DNA of 5,907 bases from Actinomycetota bacterium (GCA_018895315.1 JAHIOK010000154.1:1-5907), one strand, 5' to 3'. Positions 1 to 5,907 are shown, numbered from the stretch's first letter. Made by a program: numbers and translations. The notes: generated by a model not told the origin, from the sequence alone.

Positions 1-319
1 GCGGATCCGGCAATTGCCGCTCGATCTCCTGATGCACGCCCGGGTTCGTCGCGTGCGCGTTCTCGATCGACCGGTACGTCGTGCTGTAGGTGGCGCCCGT
101 GCTCACGAGCCCCCGGTATTCCTGCGGCGGCAGGAACGGGATCGAATAGTCGACGCCGTCCTGGGCCGTGGGGGTGTCGAAGTGCAGAAACTGCCAGGCC
201 GCCGGGATGCCGTGACTCCATCCGACCTGCTGGAGCTTCAGCTGCAGCTGGTACTTGATGCCGCGCAGCGTCTTTCCGCCGGATCCGCCGACGCCGATGA
301 TGAGGAAGGGGCTGAGCAT
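1..319 (-). CDS. Tubulin/FtsZ-like GTPase, N-terminal part (runs off the left edge)
   Basis: Only the first 106 codons are in the window, read from ATG at 319 down to base 2 with no stop. The protein opens with a hydrophobic beta strand and a glycine loop, residues 5-22 (FLIIGVGGSGGKTLRGIK). This matches the GxGGxG first nucleotide-binding loop (T1) of the tubulin/FtsZ superfamily, in the divergent branch annotated as tubulin-like (Pfam Tubulin_2). A second strand ends in FLHFDTPTAQ (residues 44-53), which resembles the T2 loop of FtsZ (NTDAQ). The decisive GGGTGTG-type loop (T4) and the T7 catalytic loop lie beyond the edge. The start is fixed because the glycine loop begins nine codons later and no in-frame ATG or GTG lies between it and the preceding stop. 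The leader carries only a weak purine-rich site (GAAAG). The gene lies 35 bp downstream of the vWA gene, so it is probably in its operon. The inferred role is a cytoplasmic GTP-dependent polymer or switch working with the membrane vWA protein. Full length and polymerisation cannot be judged. Confidence 0.8.
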   Translation of the reverse strand, partial: MLSPFLIIGVGGSGGKTLRGIKYQLQLKLQQVGWSHGIPAAWQFLHFDTPTAQDGVDYSIPFLPPQEYRGLVSTGATYSTTYRSIENAHATNPGVHQEIERQLPDP

Positions 320-354
320 GTCGTTTCGCTTTCGTTCGTGAGCGGAGAAGTCGG

Positions 355-642
355 TCAGCGTCCGCGCGGCGGCGGGTCGCTCCGCGGCGATGCGCTGGGT
401 CGCGGAGGGGCTGCGCCCGGTCGCGCCGGCGGATGGGAGGGCCGGGCAGGGGCCGCCCCGGGGAGCGACGGCGGGGAGCCCGGGAGCGGCGGCGGCGAGC
501 CCGCGGAGGACGAGCCACCGGGACGCGGCGGCGGTGAGCCTGCGCCGCTCGCGGAGGTGCGCGGCGGGACGCCGGCGAGTGGGTCGACCGGCGGTGCCTC
601 GCCGGGCGCCGCCGGACCGGGTATCGCCGATCCGGTCGGCGT
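355..642 (-). repeat. Low-complexity coding stretch for the proline-rich tail of the vWA protein
   Basis: The last 95 codons of the vWA gene are degenerate short repeats around GSPPPxPG, for example GSPPPRPG, GSPPPLPG and GSPPSLPG, followed by ARPSHPPARPG-type units. The DNA is nearly pure G and C here. The tail is predicted to be disordered and cytoplasmic. The repeat length may vary between strains and is prone to assembly error. Confidence 0.7.
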
Positions 643-3192
643 CTGCGCCGTGCGCAGGCGATCGATGGCATCGGTGAGTCGGGGGTCGGCGGCGATGTCG
701 TCGAGCCGATCGCGGTATTGCGTCGGCACCGATGCATCGAAGCGGTGGTAGATGACGGCCGTTCCGACAACCGCGTCGCCGCGGCGTGTGCGCAGGAGTT
801 CGGCGCGCGATACCGTGAGTGCCCAGAACGCGCCGAGCGGCAGCTGCGCGAACCGCATCGAGCCATCGGCCTGAGACGCACCGCCGGCCGCGAGCTTCGA
901 ACCCGCGCGGGCGACCACGAGCAGCGTCCCCGGCGCCGGGGTGATGACGTACTGCGGCGCGAGCAGCGGGAACCACGGGATGCGCGTGTGGATGCCGCCG
1001 AGTTCGGGGTCGTCGATCGACCGTCCGCTGCCGGCGGCACCGCGGTAGCCGAATCGCTCGGAGAGCGCACTGTCGGAGGCCGGAGCATCCACGAACTCGA
1101 CCCCGTCGGGCCCGATCCGCACGCGGAACGCGGCGCGCTGTGTGCGGTTGTCGACCTCGAGGCGGGTGGTGGCCCAATTGACGATCCAGAGCAGTACCAG
1201 CGGGAGCAGGATGCCGAGCAGCAGCAGCGCCAGAGCGAGGAGCCCGACAGCGGCGGCATTGACCGGCCGGGTCGAAGTGAACACGATCGGCACCTCTTGC
1301 GTCAGCGCATCGCCGGCAGCGGAGGTGAAGGTGATCGGAGCGCTCGCCCGAACGCGGCTGTCGGCGGCCTCACCGTTGGTGACGCTGATCGGGATGACAG
1401 CCGTCGACCCCTGCGCCACCGTCACGCAGTTCTCGTACTTCCACTGCCAGGTGTCGCCGGCTCGACTGCCCGCGTCGCTCGTGATGGTCGGGGGCGATGC
1501 GATGCACACTGTGCCGTCGCCTCCCGCAGTCGGGCCGGCGACGGTGATCTCCCCTGTCGCGGTGCCGTCTCGTCCCTCGAGCGTGCTCAGCGCGACCGGC
1601 AGCGCCGACGACACCCGGGGGAACTCCGCCGGCAGCACCGTGGCCACGCGTTGCTGCGTCGTGATCGGCGCGAGCGTGTTGTGGACGGTCTGCAGCGGGT
1701 CGATGGAGGCCTCGACCGTCACCGTGGCGGTCGAGACCGTCGTCGGGATCGGGATGGAGATACTCCCGGTGGCGGGGTCGATCTGGGCGTCGGGGAGCGC
1801 GGTGACGGTGCCGTCGGAGCCGACCAGCCGCGCGGTGAAGGTGCGCGTGGTGAAGGCGGTGAGGTCGGCGGGCGTGCCGTCGGTGTGCTGCACCTGCGCC
1901 TTCAGCTGCGCGGAGGCCTGACCGTCGGCGCCGATCGAGATCGCATTCTTCGCGTCGAACACGATGCCGAGGTCGCTGTAGAGGAAGAGCGACTTCGTGC
2001 TGCCCGCATCGAGCTTCCACTTGCCGTGCGCCGACGCGGCATCCGTGGTCACGTCGATGACCGTCGCACCGTTCTGGTCGGTCGTCTTCAGCCACGACTG
2101 GCCGCTCGAGGCGGATGCCGCGGCAAGGCCCGACCCGGACGGCGGGGTCAGCGTCCAGTCGCCGCTGAGAACGATCCGGAAGCGCGCGACGCCCTGGTCG
2201 ACCCAGAACGAGCCGTCGGCGTCGAAAGGCTGCGGATAGCCACCGCCGACCTGTGCGCTCAGCTGCAGGAACACCTGAGCGAGGGCGTCGGGGCTCGACG
2301 CCTCCACGAATGCGCCGTGCGCGTAGCCGGTCGGCATCGGCTGCTCACCGCAGCTCACGGTGCGGCCGTTGACGGTGCCCGTGCCCTCGACCAGCGGTTG
2401 CATCACCAGACCGGCCATGCCCGCGGCATCCGTCGTCGCAAGGAGTGCCCCGATCACCACGACCCCGGACTGGCGCATCGCGTTGAAGATGCCATAGCCA
2501 CTCGCCGACGCACCCGAGGGATCGAGCTGCGCACCGCAGAGAGCGTTGAGGGCGTCGCGGTCTTCCGGCCCCTGACCGTCGGGAGCCTTGATGTCGATCA
2601 GCCCGTCGGTGAGCCACACCAGCATCTGGCATCCGCCATGGGTCTGCTGCTGCGCGGCGAGCTGGGACTGGGCACCCGCAAGCGCCGCCGGCCAGTTCGT
2701 GTAGCCGCTCGGAGTCTTGGCCTTGATCGCCGACGACAGCTGACCTGCGCCCCCCGCGGCCCAGGTCTGCCAGCCGATCGCCTCGGAGAAGTCGGTGCTG
2801 AAGAACCCGGCCGCCCAGTTCACGGTGGTGCCGTTGCCGATCGCACCGAGCTGTTCGAGGCTGTTCGCGAGAATCGCGGCACGCTGCATGTCGGGGTCGG
2901 ATCCGGGCCCTCCGCCATCGGCTACCGCGAGCGAGCGCGAGCTGTCGACGAGGTAGTAGACGTTCAGCACATCGTTGGAGGCGAGGCACGTGCGCAGATC
3001 GGCGATCGCCTGCTGGCCAGAGTCGGAGAGCCCCCCGGTCGTCGCAGTGCGCACCGAGACGGTGCCAACGGTCGACGAATCGACGGATGCCGGGGCCGCC
3101 GTCGATCCCGCGCCGACAGCCTGCGCGGCCGAGGCGAGCGGCAAAGCGACCGCCATCAGCGCGGCGGCGGCAAGTGCAGCCCACCGCCTCAC
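355..3192 (-). CDS. Membrane-anchored von Willebrand factor A domain protein with proline-rich cytoplasmic tail
   Basis: The protein has 945 residues. A GTG start at 3192 is chosen because it gives a Sec signal peptide (RR followed by a hydrophobic stretch, residues 4-19, likely cleaved after ASAAQA near residue 25) and a GTGA overlap with the upstream stop. A GGGG run lies about six bases upstream. GTG at 3204 would also be possible. The open frame extends to 3417, but its first 71 codons overlap the upstream gene and look non-coding. A vWA domain spans about residues 70-315. Its MIDAS metal site is complete: DSSRS (D83, S85, S87), T165 in GYTNW and D196 in WLTDG. A beta-rich, threonine/serine-rich region follows (about 325-640), then one transmembrane helix (about 646-673). 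A globular domain I do not recognise comes next (about 674-850), then a tail rich in P, G, S and A (851-945). Six cysteines (69, 188, 219, 281, 563, 589) all lie on the predicted outer side, so disulfides are possible. vWA domains usually bind protein ligands through the metal. The inferred role is an envelope receptor or scaffold whose tail contacts the tubulin-like protein. Confidence 0.9.
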   Translation of the reverse strand: MRRWAALAAAALMAVALPLASAAQAVGAGSTAAPASVDSSTVGTVSVRTATTGGLSDSGQQAIADLRTCLASNDVLNVYYLVDSSRSLAVADGGGPGSDPDMQRAAILANSLEQLGAIGNGTTVNWAAGFFSTDFSEAIGWQTWAAGGAGQLSSAIKAKTPSGYTNWPAALAGAQSQLAAQQQTHGGCQMLVWLTDGLIDIKAPDGQGPEDRDALNALCGAQLDPSGASASGYGIFNAMRQSGVVVIGALLATTDAAGMAGLVMQPLVEGTGTVNGRTVSCGEQPMPTGYAHGAFVEASSPDALAQVFLQLSAQVGGGYPQPFDADGSFWVDQGVARFRIVLSGDWTLTPPSGSGLAAASASSGQSWLKTTDQNGATVIDVTTDAASAHGKWKLDAGSTKSLFLYSDLGIVFDAKNAISIGADGQASAQLKAQVQHTDGTPADLTAFTTRTFTARLVGSDGTVTALPDAQIDPATGSISIPIPTTVSTATVTVEASIDPLQTVHNTLAPITTQQRVATVLPAEFPRVSSALPVALSTLEGRDGTATGEITVAGPTAGGDGTVCIASPPTITSDAGSRAGDTWQWKYENCVTVAQGSTAVIPISVTNGEAADSRVRASAPITFTSAAGDALTQEVPIVFTSTRPVNAAAVGLLALALLLLGILLPLVLLWIVNWATTRLEVDNRTQRAAFRVRIGPDGVEFVDAPASDSALSERFGYRGAAGSGRSIDDPELGGIHTRIPWFPLLAPQYVITPAPGTLLVVARAGSKLAAGGASQADGSMRFAQLPLGAFWALTVSRAELLRTRRGDAVVGTAVIYHRFDASVPTQYRDRLDDIAADPRLTDAIDRLRTAQTPTGSAIPGPAAPGEAPPVDPLAGVPPRTSASGAGSPPPRPGGSSSAGSPPPLPGSPPSLPGAAPARPSHPPARPGAAPPRPSASPRSDPPPRGR

Positions 3193-3635
3193 GAGAGACC
3201 CCACAATTCCGACAGCGGCACGCTGAGGTTGATCGCGTGCCACGCGCCGAGGACGATGCCGGCCGCCACCGCCCAGACCAGGGCTCTGCGGTAGGCCGGG
3301 CGCAGCACGAAGTTGCGGTTGCGGCGCAGACCGTTGCGCTGAAGGGTCGCATCCCACCCGTAGCAGGCGATCACCGTGAACGGCGTGAGCAGGTACCCGA
3401 TGAGGCTCAGCCACCACTGCTCACTGATCACGAGCGGCAGCGGCACACCGAAGAAGCTCACCGGAGCCGTCGCCGCGACGGCGATGTAGACCGCGATGCC
3501 GAGGCTTACGAGCACGGCGCCGAGTCCGACCGACACGGGCATGGCACTCGCGACGACGCGCGAGCCGCGGACCATCGAGACGGGCTGACGTGCGGTCACG
3601 CCCCCGGTACGGGACGGCGGCGACGATGTGGACAT
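3189..3635 (-). CDS. Small three-helix membrane protein of unknown function, first gene of the vWA/tubulin-like unit
   Basis: The protein has 148 residues and belongs to no family I recognise. The ATG at 3635 is preferred over the longer open frame from 3722, because a GAGGGG ribosome binding site sits nine bases upstream of 3635 and the extra 29 residues look like a leader. A polar, Ser/Thr/Arg-containing N-terminus (1-26) precedes three predicted membrane helices: about 33-57, 74-93 and 118-136. The loop between helices 2 and 3 is strongly basic (residues 99-117, with several Arg and Asn). By the positive-inside rule this puts the loop and the C-terminus of helix 2 in the cytoplasm. The basic N-terminal region would then also be cytoplasmic only if helix 1 or 2 behaves atypically, so topology is uncertain. 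The TGA stop overlaps the GTG start of the vWA gene by four bases, which implies translational coupling and probable joint function. It may be a membrane partner or anchor for the vWA protein. This is inferred from context only. Confidence 0.8.
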   Translation of the reverse strand: MSTSSPPSRTGGVTARQPVSMVRGSRVVASAMPVSVGLGAVLVSLGIAVYIAVAATAPVSFFGVPLPLVISEQWWLSLIGYLLTPFTVIACYGWDATLQRNGLRRNRNFVLRPAYRRALVWAVAAGIVLGAWHAINLSVPLSELWGLS

Positions 3636-3644
3636 GCGGACTGA

Positions 3645-3650
3645 CCCCTC
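3645..3650 (-). promoter_or_regulatory. Ribosome binding site for the small membrane protein
   Basis: On the minus strand GAGGGG lies nine bases before the ATG at 3635. No comparable purine run precedes the alternative ATG at 3722, so this site decides the start of the 148-residue protein. Confidence 0.6.
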
Positions 3651-3677
3651 GTAATCCGGCCCGACGAACTCTGGCAC

Positions 3678-3692
3678 GGCTTCCCAGAAGCC
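3678..3692 (-). other. Leader hairpin upstream of the small membrane gene
   Basis: A perfect inverted repeat, GGCTTC then TGG then GAAGCC on the minus strand, can be extended by two G-U pairs and one C-G pair to a nine-pair stem. It lies about 40 bases before the start codon and well away from the ribosome binding site. No T-run follows. It could be a leader RNA structure or the remains of a terminator, and the evidence is structural only. Confidence 0.3.
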
Positions 3693-3698
3693 ACGGGT

Positions 3699-3725
3699 AA
3701 CTCTAGAGAGGCCGTCTGACATTCC
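3699..3725 (-). promoter_or_regulatory. Promoter-like motif pair with an 8-bp palindrome, upstream of the small membrane gene
   Basis: On the minus strand GGAAT (3721-3725) and GTT (3699-3701) are separated by 19 bases. This recalls the GGAA...GTT promoters used by actinobacterial ECF sigma factors such as the SigR/SigH group, where the spacing is usually 18. The perfect palindrome CTCTAGAG (3701-3708) covers the -10 side, and its TAGAGT also matches four of six bases of a vegetative -10. The location fits a transcript for the vWA/tubulin-like unit. The match is imperfect and unsupported by any experiment. Confidence 0.2.
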
Positions 3726-3778
3726 GCTGTGGCGAGTTTCAGGATATGGCGGGTGAGACCTGTGCGCCTAGTGTGGCC

Positions 3779-3794
3779 GCGCCGTCGTCGGCGC
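3779..3794 (-). terminator. GC-rich hairpin just after the exporter operon, possible weak terminator
   Basis: A perfect inverted repeat, GCGCCG then a four-base loop then CGGCGC, sits 11 bases beyond the stop of the second permease. It is followed on the minus strand by GGCCACACTAGG and not by a T-run, so it is not a classical intrinsic terminator. U-less hairpins can terminate in actinobacteria, but a 6-bp GC palindrome is also easily met by chance in such DNA. Confidence 0.3.
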
Positions 3795-3805
3795 AGGCAG
3801 CGCGC

Positions 3806-4624
3806 TCAGTCGAGGAAGAGTGCGCGCAGTCGCTTGGTCGTGAACACGAGGCCGACGGCGATCATCACCACGTAGTACAGCACGTGCCAGAGCATGTCCC
3901 ACGACAGAGCGCCCGTCGTCAGTCCGCGGATCAGCTCGACACCATGCCAGAGCGGGAGCGCCCGCACGATCGCCTGCACCCAATCCGGATACACCGTGAT
4001 CGGGAAGAACGTCGCAGAGAAGAGGAACATCGGCAGCAGCACGAAATTGAGGAGATCCATCTGCTGGAACGCCTTCATGTAACTCGTCACCGCCATGCCG
4101 ATGCTCGCGAATCCGAACGCGATGAGCAGTACTGCGGGGATGGCCAGCAGAGCCGTCCACGCCAGGTTCAGGCCTGCGAACTGCATGATGATCAGGAAGC
4201 CGGTCGCATACAGCAGCCCCCTCAGCAGCGCGTAGAGGATCTCGCCGAGTGCGACATCCAAAGGCCCCAATGAGGTGGACAGCATGCCTTCGTAGAGCTT
4301 GCCGTAGTTGAGTTTGAAGAAGACGTTCCAGGTGGAGTCGTAGATCGCGCCGTTCATGGCGGATACCGCGAGCAGCGCCGGCGCGATGAATGCGGCGTAG
4401 CTGACCTCGAGGCCGGTCGTGGTCTGCACCGTGCCGATCAGCTTGCCGAGGCCGAGACCCATCGACAACAGGTAGAACACGGGCTCGAAGAACCCCGACA
4501 GCACGACCAGCGCGCTGGAGGACCGTGCGGCGATGAGTCCGCGCTGCACGACGGCGCCGGGGTTGCCCGCCCAGAGCGCGCGCACTCCGCCTCGGCGCAC
4601 CGCGGGCGCCTCGATGACGGTCAT
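3806..4624 (-). CDS. ABC-2 type exporter permease, second membrane subunit
   Basis: The protein has 272 residues, a normal length for the ABC-2 (DrrB/NodJ-like) permease family. It starts at ATG 4624, which overlaps the stop of the upstream permease as ATGA and has a GGAGG site eight bases upstream. About six hydrophobic segments are visible: roughly 36-58, 74-92, 126-148, 155-178, 191-208 and 243-261. Family features include EVSYAAFIAPALL (73-85), the cytoplasmic stretch KLYEGMLSTSLGPLDVALGE (109-128) after helix 2, and PMFLFSATFFPITVYP (198-213), the typical FFP re-entrant loop before the last helix. It is clearly homologous to the neighbouring permease, so the transporter probably has a heterodimeric membrane part. 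It is the last gene of the exporter operon. The substrate is unknown: relatives export drugs, polyketides, lipo-oligosaccharides or other lipids. Confidence 0.93.
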   Translation of the reverse strand: MTVIEAPAVRRGGVRALWAGNPGAVVQRGLIAARSSSALVVLSGFFEPVFYLLSMGLGLGKLIGTVQTTTGLEVSYAAFIAPALLAVSAMNGAIYDSTWNVFFKLNYGKLYEGMLSTSLGPLDVALGEILYALLRGLLYATGFLIIMQFAGLNLAWTALLAIPAVLLIAFGFASIGMAVTSYMKAFQQMDLLNFVLLPMFLFSATFFPITVYPDWVQAIVRALPLWHGVELIRGLTTGALSWDMLWHVLYYVVMIAVGLVFTTKRLRALFLD

Positions 4625-5478
4625 CGCGCGAGCCTCCGCTCGAAGACGCGACGCCCGAGCAGGACACCGACCAGGGCGAGCAGGAGGAGGAACAGCAGGT
4701 GCCAGACGAACAGCGGGTCACCCATCGGGTCGCCATATGTGAGCGCTCGGCCGGCCTCTGAGGCGTGCCAGAGGGGCGAGATCCAGCCGATCCATGCCAG
4801 CCACCAGGGGAGTGCGTCGAGCGGGAAGAAGGTGCCCGAGAACAGGAACATCGGCATGAAGAGGAACCGCTGCACGAGGGCGAACTGGCCCTTGTCGTTC
4901 TCGAGCGACGCGGCGTAAGCCATCAGCGGGGTGCCGAAGGCCCAGCCTCCCATGATGGCCACGAAGATCGAGATCCACCCGACGGCCGGGTGCGGCACCG
5001 CCCCGAAGGCCCACACGAAGGCGTAGTAGGCGACCGCGACCACCAGCATCCGCGCCGTTGCTCCGTAGATCACGCCGTAGGCGGTCTGCGTGGACGACAG
5101 CGGAGACGCGTTGAAGCCGTAGAAGTAGCGGCGCCACGTGAAGCCCGACATCACCGGGTAAGTGAACTCTTCGGAGGCGACCGAGATCGCCGCGGTCATG
5201 AGCAGCGCCGGAGCGACGAACACGAGGTAGGAGACCTCGACGCCGTTGTCGACGATCGGCGCTTTCAAGAGTGCGGCAAGGCCCAGCACCAAGCCGAGCA
5301 GATAGACGATCGGCTGGCCGAGGGCTCCGATGACGATGGTCCAGCCGTAGGCGCGCATGGCCCGCACCATGTGCTCGGTGACGTACCACGAGCCGTAGCG
5401 CCGGGGCTTGCGCGCCCACTCGAACGCCTCGGCACGCAGTTCGTCGAGGCTGGGCTGCACGATGGCGGCGTCGCTCAT
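4621..5478 (-). CDS. ABC-2 type exporter permease, first membrane subunit
   Basis: The protein has 285 residues. It starts at ATG 5478, whose ATG overlaps the TGA of the ATPase gene, and it ends in an ATGA overlap with the next permease. The N-terminal 45 residues are cytoplasmic and rich in Arg/Glu. About six membrane segments follow: roughly 46-68, 82-100, 134-158, 164-189, 203-219 and 256-274. It shares EVSY(x2)F(x)APALL (81-92), PLSSTQTAYGVIYGATARM (126-144) and PMFLFSGTFFPLDALPWW (209-226) with the ABC-2/NodJ-like permeases and with its downstream paralogue. The C-terminal RRVFERRLAR is basic and should be cytoplasmic. With the other permease and the ATPase it should make a complete exporter in the cytoplasmic membrane, driven by ATP hydrolysis. 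Nothing in the sequence identifies the cargo. Confidence 0.93.
   Translation of the reverse strand: MSDAAIVQPSLDELRAEAFEWARKPRRYGSWYVTEHMVRAMRAYGWTIVIGALGQPIVYLLGLVLGLAALLKAPIVDNGVEVSYLVFVAPALLMTAAISVASEEFTYPVMSGFTWRRYFYGFNASPLSSTQTAYGVIYGATARMLVVAVAYYAFVWAFGAVPHPAVGWISIFVAIMGGWAFGTPLMAYAASLENDKGQFALVQRFLFMPMFLFSGTFFPLDALPWWLAWIGWISPLWHASEAGRALTYGDPMGDPLFVWHLLFLLLLALVGVLLGRRVFERRLAR
4633..4637 (-). promoter_or_regulatory. Ribosome binding site for the second permease
   Basis: A consensus GGAGG lies eight bases before the ATG at 4624, inside the end of the first permease gene. It allows new initiation as well as coupling through the ATGA overlap. Confidence 0.65.
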
Positions 5479-5907
5479 TCGATCAGCGTCCGTCCGGTGA
5501 GGCGCAGGAACACATCCTCGAGGCTGGAGCGGCGCACGAGAGATGTGATCGGCGCGAGGCCCAACTCGACCACGCGGGTGAGGGCGGCTTCGCCGTCTGC
5601 GGCGTAGATCAGGATGCGGTCGGGCAGCACTTCGACGCTGTCGCCGATGCCCCGCAGCTGCGGCGCGACCTGCTCGTTGCGGTCGGAGCCGAATCGCACT
5701 TCGAGCACTTCACGGCTGGAGTACTCGCGGATGAGGGATGCCGGGGTGCCTTCGGCCATGATGCGGCCCTTGTCGACCACAATCAGGCGATCGCAGAGCT
5801 GCTCGGCCTCGTCCATGTAGTGCGTCGTGACCACGAGAGTCGTGCCGCGCTCTTTCAGCCGGAACAGGCGATCCCACAGCACATGGCGGGCCTGCGGGTC
5901 GAGGCCC
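5475..5907 (-). CDS. ABC exporter ATP-binding subunit, C-terminal half (cut by the right edge)
   Basis: About 143 residues are visible, from base 5906 to the TGA at 5475-5477. The Walker A, Q-loop, signature (LSGGQ-type) and Walker B motifs would lie to the right of the window. The visible part opens with the D-loop GLDPQAR, which normally follows Walker B directly. Then comes the switch histidine in VVTTHYMDEAEQLCDRL and the strand IVVDKGRIMAEGTP that closes the nucleotide-binding domain. The remaining 80 or so residues, including EVLEVRFGSD and SSLEDVFLRLTGR, match the accessory C-terminal domain of DrrA/NodI-type ATPases, which ends typically in LEDVFLxLTG. The GTG at 5882 is an internal codon and not a true start. 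Overlap with the permease gene indicates translational coupling. The two permeases downstream need an ATPase of exactly this type, and none other is in the window. Confidence 0.93.
   Translation of the reverse strand, partial: GLDPQARHVLWDRLFRLKERGTTLVVTTHYMDEAEQLCDRLIVVDKGRIMAEGTPASLIREYSSREVLEVRFGSDRNEQVAPQLRGIGDSVEVLPDRILIYAADGEAALTRVVELGLAPITSLVRRSSLEDVFLRLTGRTLIE

Noticed and set aside
14..751. A 245-codon plus-strand frame over the left edge
   Set aside because: It overlaps both the tubulin-like gene start and the proline-rich tail of the vWA gene. Its Gly-rich half is the complement of the proline codons.
718..3294. An 858-codon open frame on the plus strand, antisense to the vWA gene
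   Set aside because: It is an Arg/Gly/Asp/Ala-rich composition product of high-GC third positions, with no domain or membrane pattern. The opposite frame has a signal peptide, a MIDAS and a transmembrane helix.
2345..3352. A 335-codon minus-strand frame inside the vWA gene
   Set aside because: It is an out-of-frame shadow, rich in Arg and Cys. The vWA motifs lie in the other frame.
3636..3722. N-terminal extension of the small membrane protein to ATG 3722
   Set aside because: No ribosome binding site precedes it, and the extra residues run through the hairpin and the candidate promoter. GAGGGG before 3635 is a better start signal.
5475..5882. A complete short 135-codon gene starting at GTG 5882
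   Set aside because: The same frame continues to the window edge and supplies the D-loop GLDPQAR directly upstream, so this is the tail of a truncated ATPase gene.
1..5907. CRISPR arrays, tRNA or rRNA genes, insertion sequences, attachment sites
   Set aside because: I looked for spaced direct repeats, cloverleaf-like arms, transposase motifs and terminal inverted repeats and saw none that are convincing. Genes fill almost the whole window.

Overview
The window is high-GC DNA (about two thirds G+C by eye) with every credible gene on the minus strand, GTG and ATG starts, 4-bp start/stop overlaps and long spurious antisense frames. This fits a high-GC actinobacterium, possibly Microbacteriaceae. 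The taxonomic guess is an inference, and no rRNA or other marker gene is present to fix it.

Reading in the direction of transcription (right to left), the window opens with an ABC exporter operon. It holds the C-terminal half of an ATP-binding subunit (5475-5907, cut by the window edge) and two homologous ABC-2 type permeases (4621-5478 and 3806-4624). The three genes are joined by two ATGA overlaps. They should form one transporter with two different membrane subunits and one ATPase. The substrate cannot be read from the sequence.

A gap of about 170 bp (3636-3805) follows. It holds a small GC-rich hairpin after the permease stop, a weak promoter-like pair of motifs, an 8-bp palindrome, a leader hairpin and a good ribosome binding site.

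The second unit runs from 3635 off the left edge. It encodes a small protein with three predicted membrane segments (3189-3635) and a 945-residue secreted/membrane-anchored von Willebrand factor A protein with a complete MIDAS metal site (355-3192, coupled by a GTGA overlap). After 35 bp comes the N-terminal 106 codons of a tubulin/FtsZ-like GTPase (1-319).

The second unit is the most interesting part. The vWA domain and beta-rich region should lie outside the membrane. One transmembrane helix follows, then an intracellular domain with a long proline-rich tail. The next gene encodes a cytoplasmic tubulin-like protein. This suggests an envelope-spanning, cytoskeleton-linked system. Comparative genomics has linked tubulin-like and vWA proteins before as a predicted membrane-remodelling system, but the role of this actinobacterial version is not something the sequence alone can settle.
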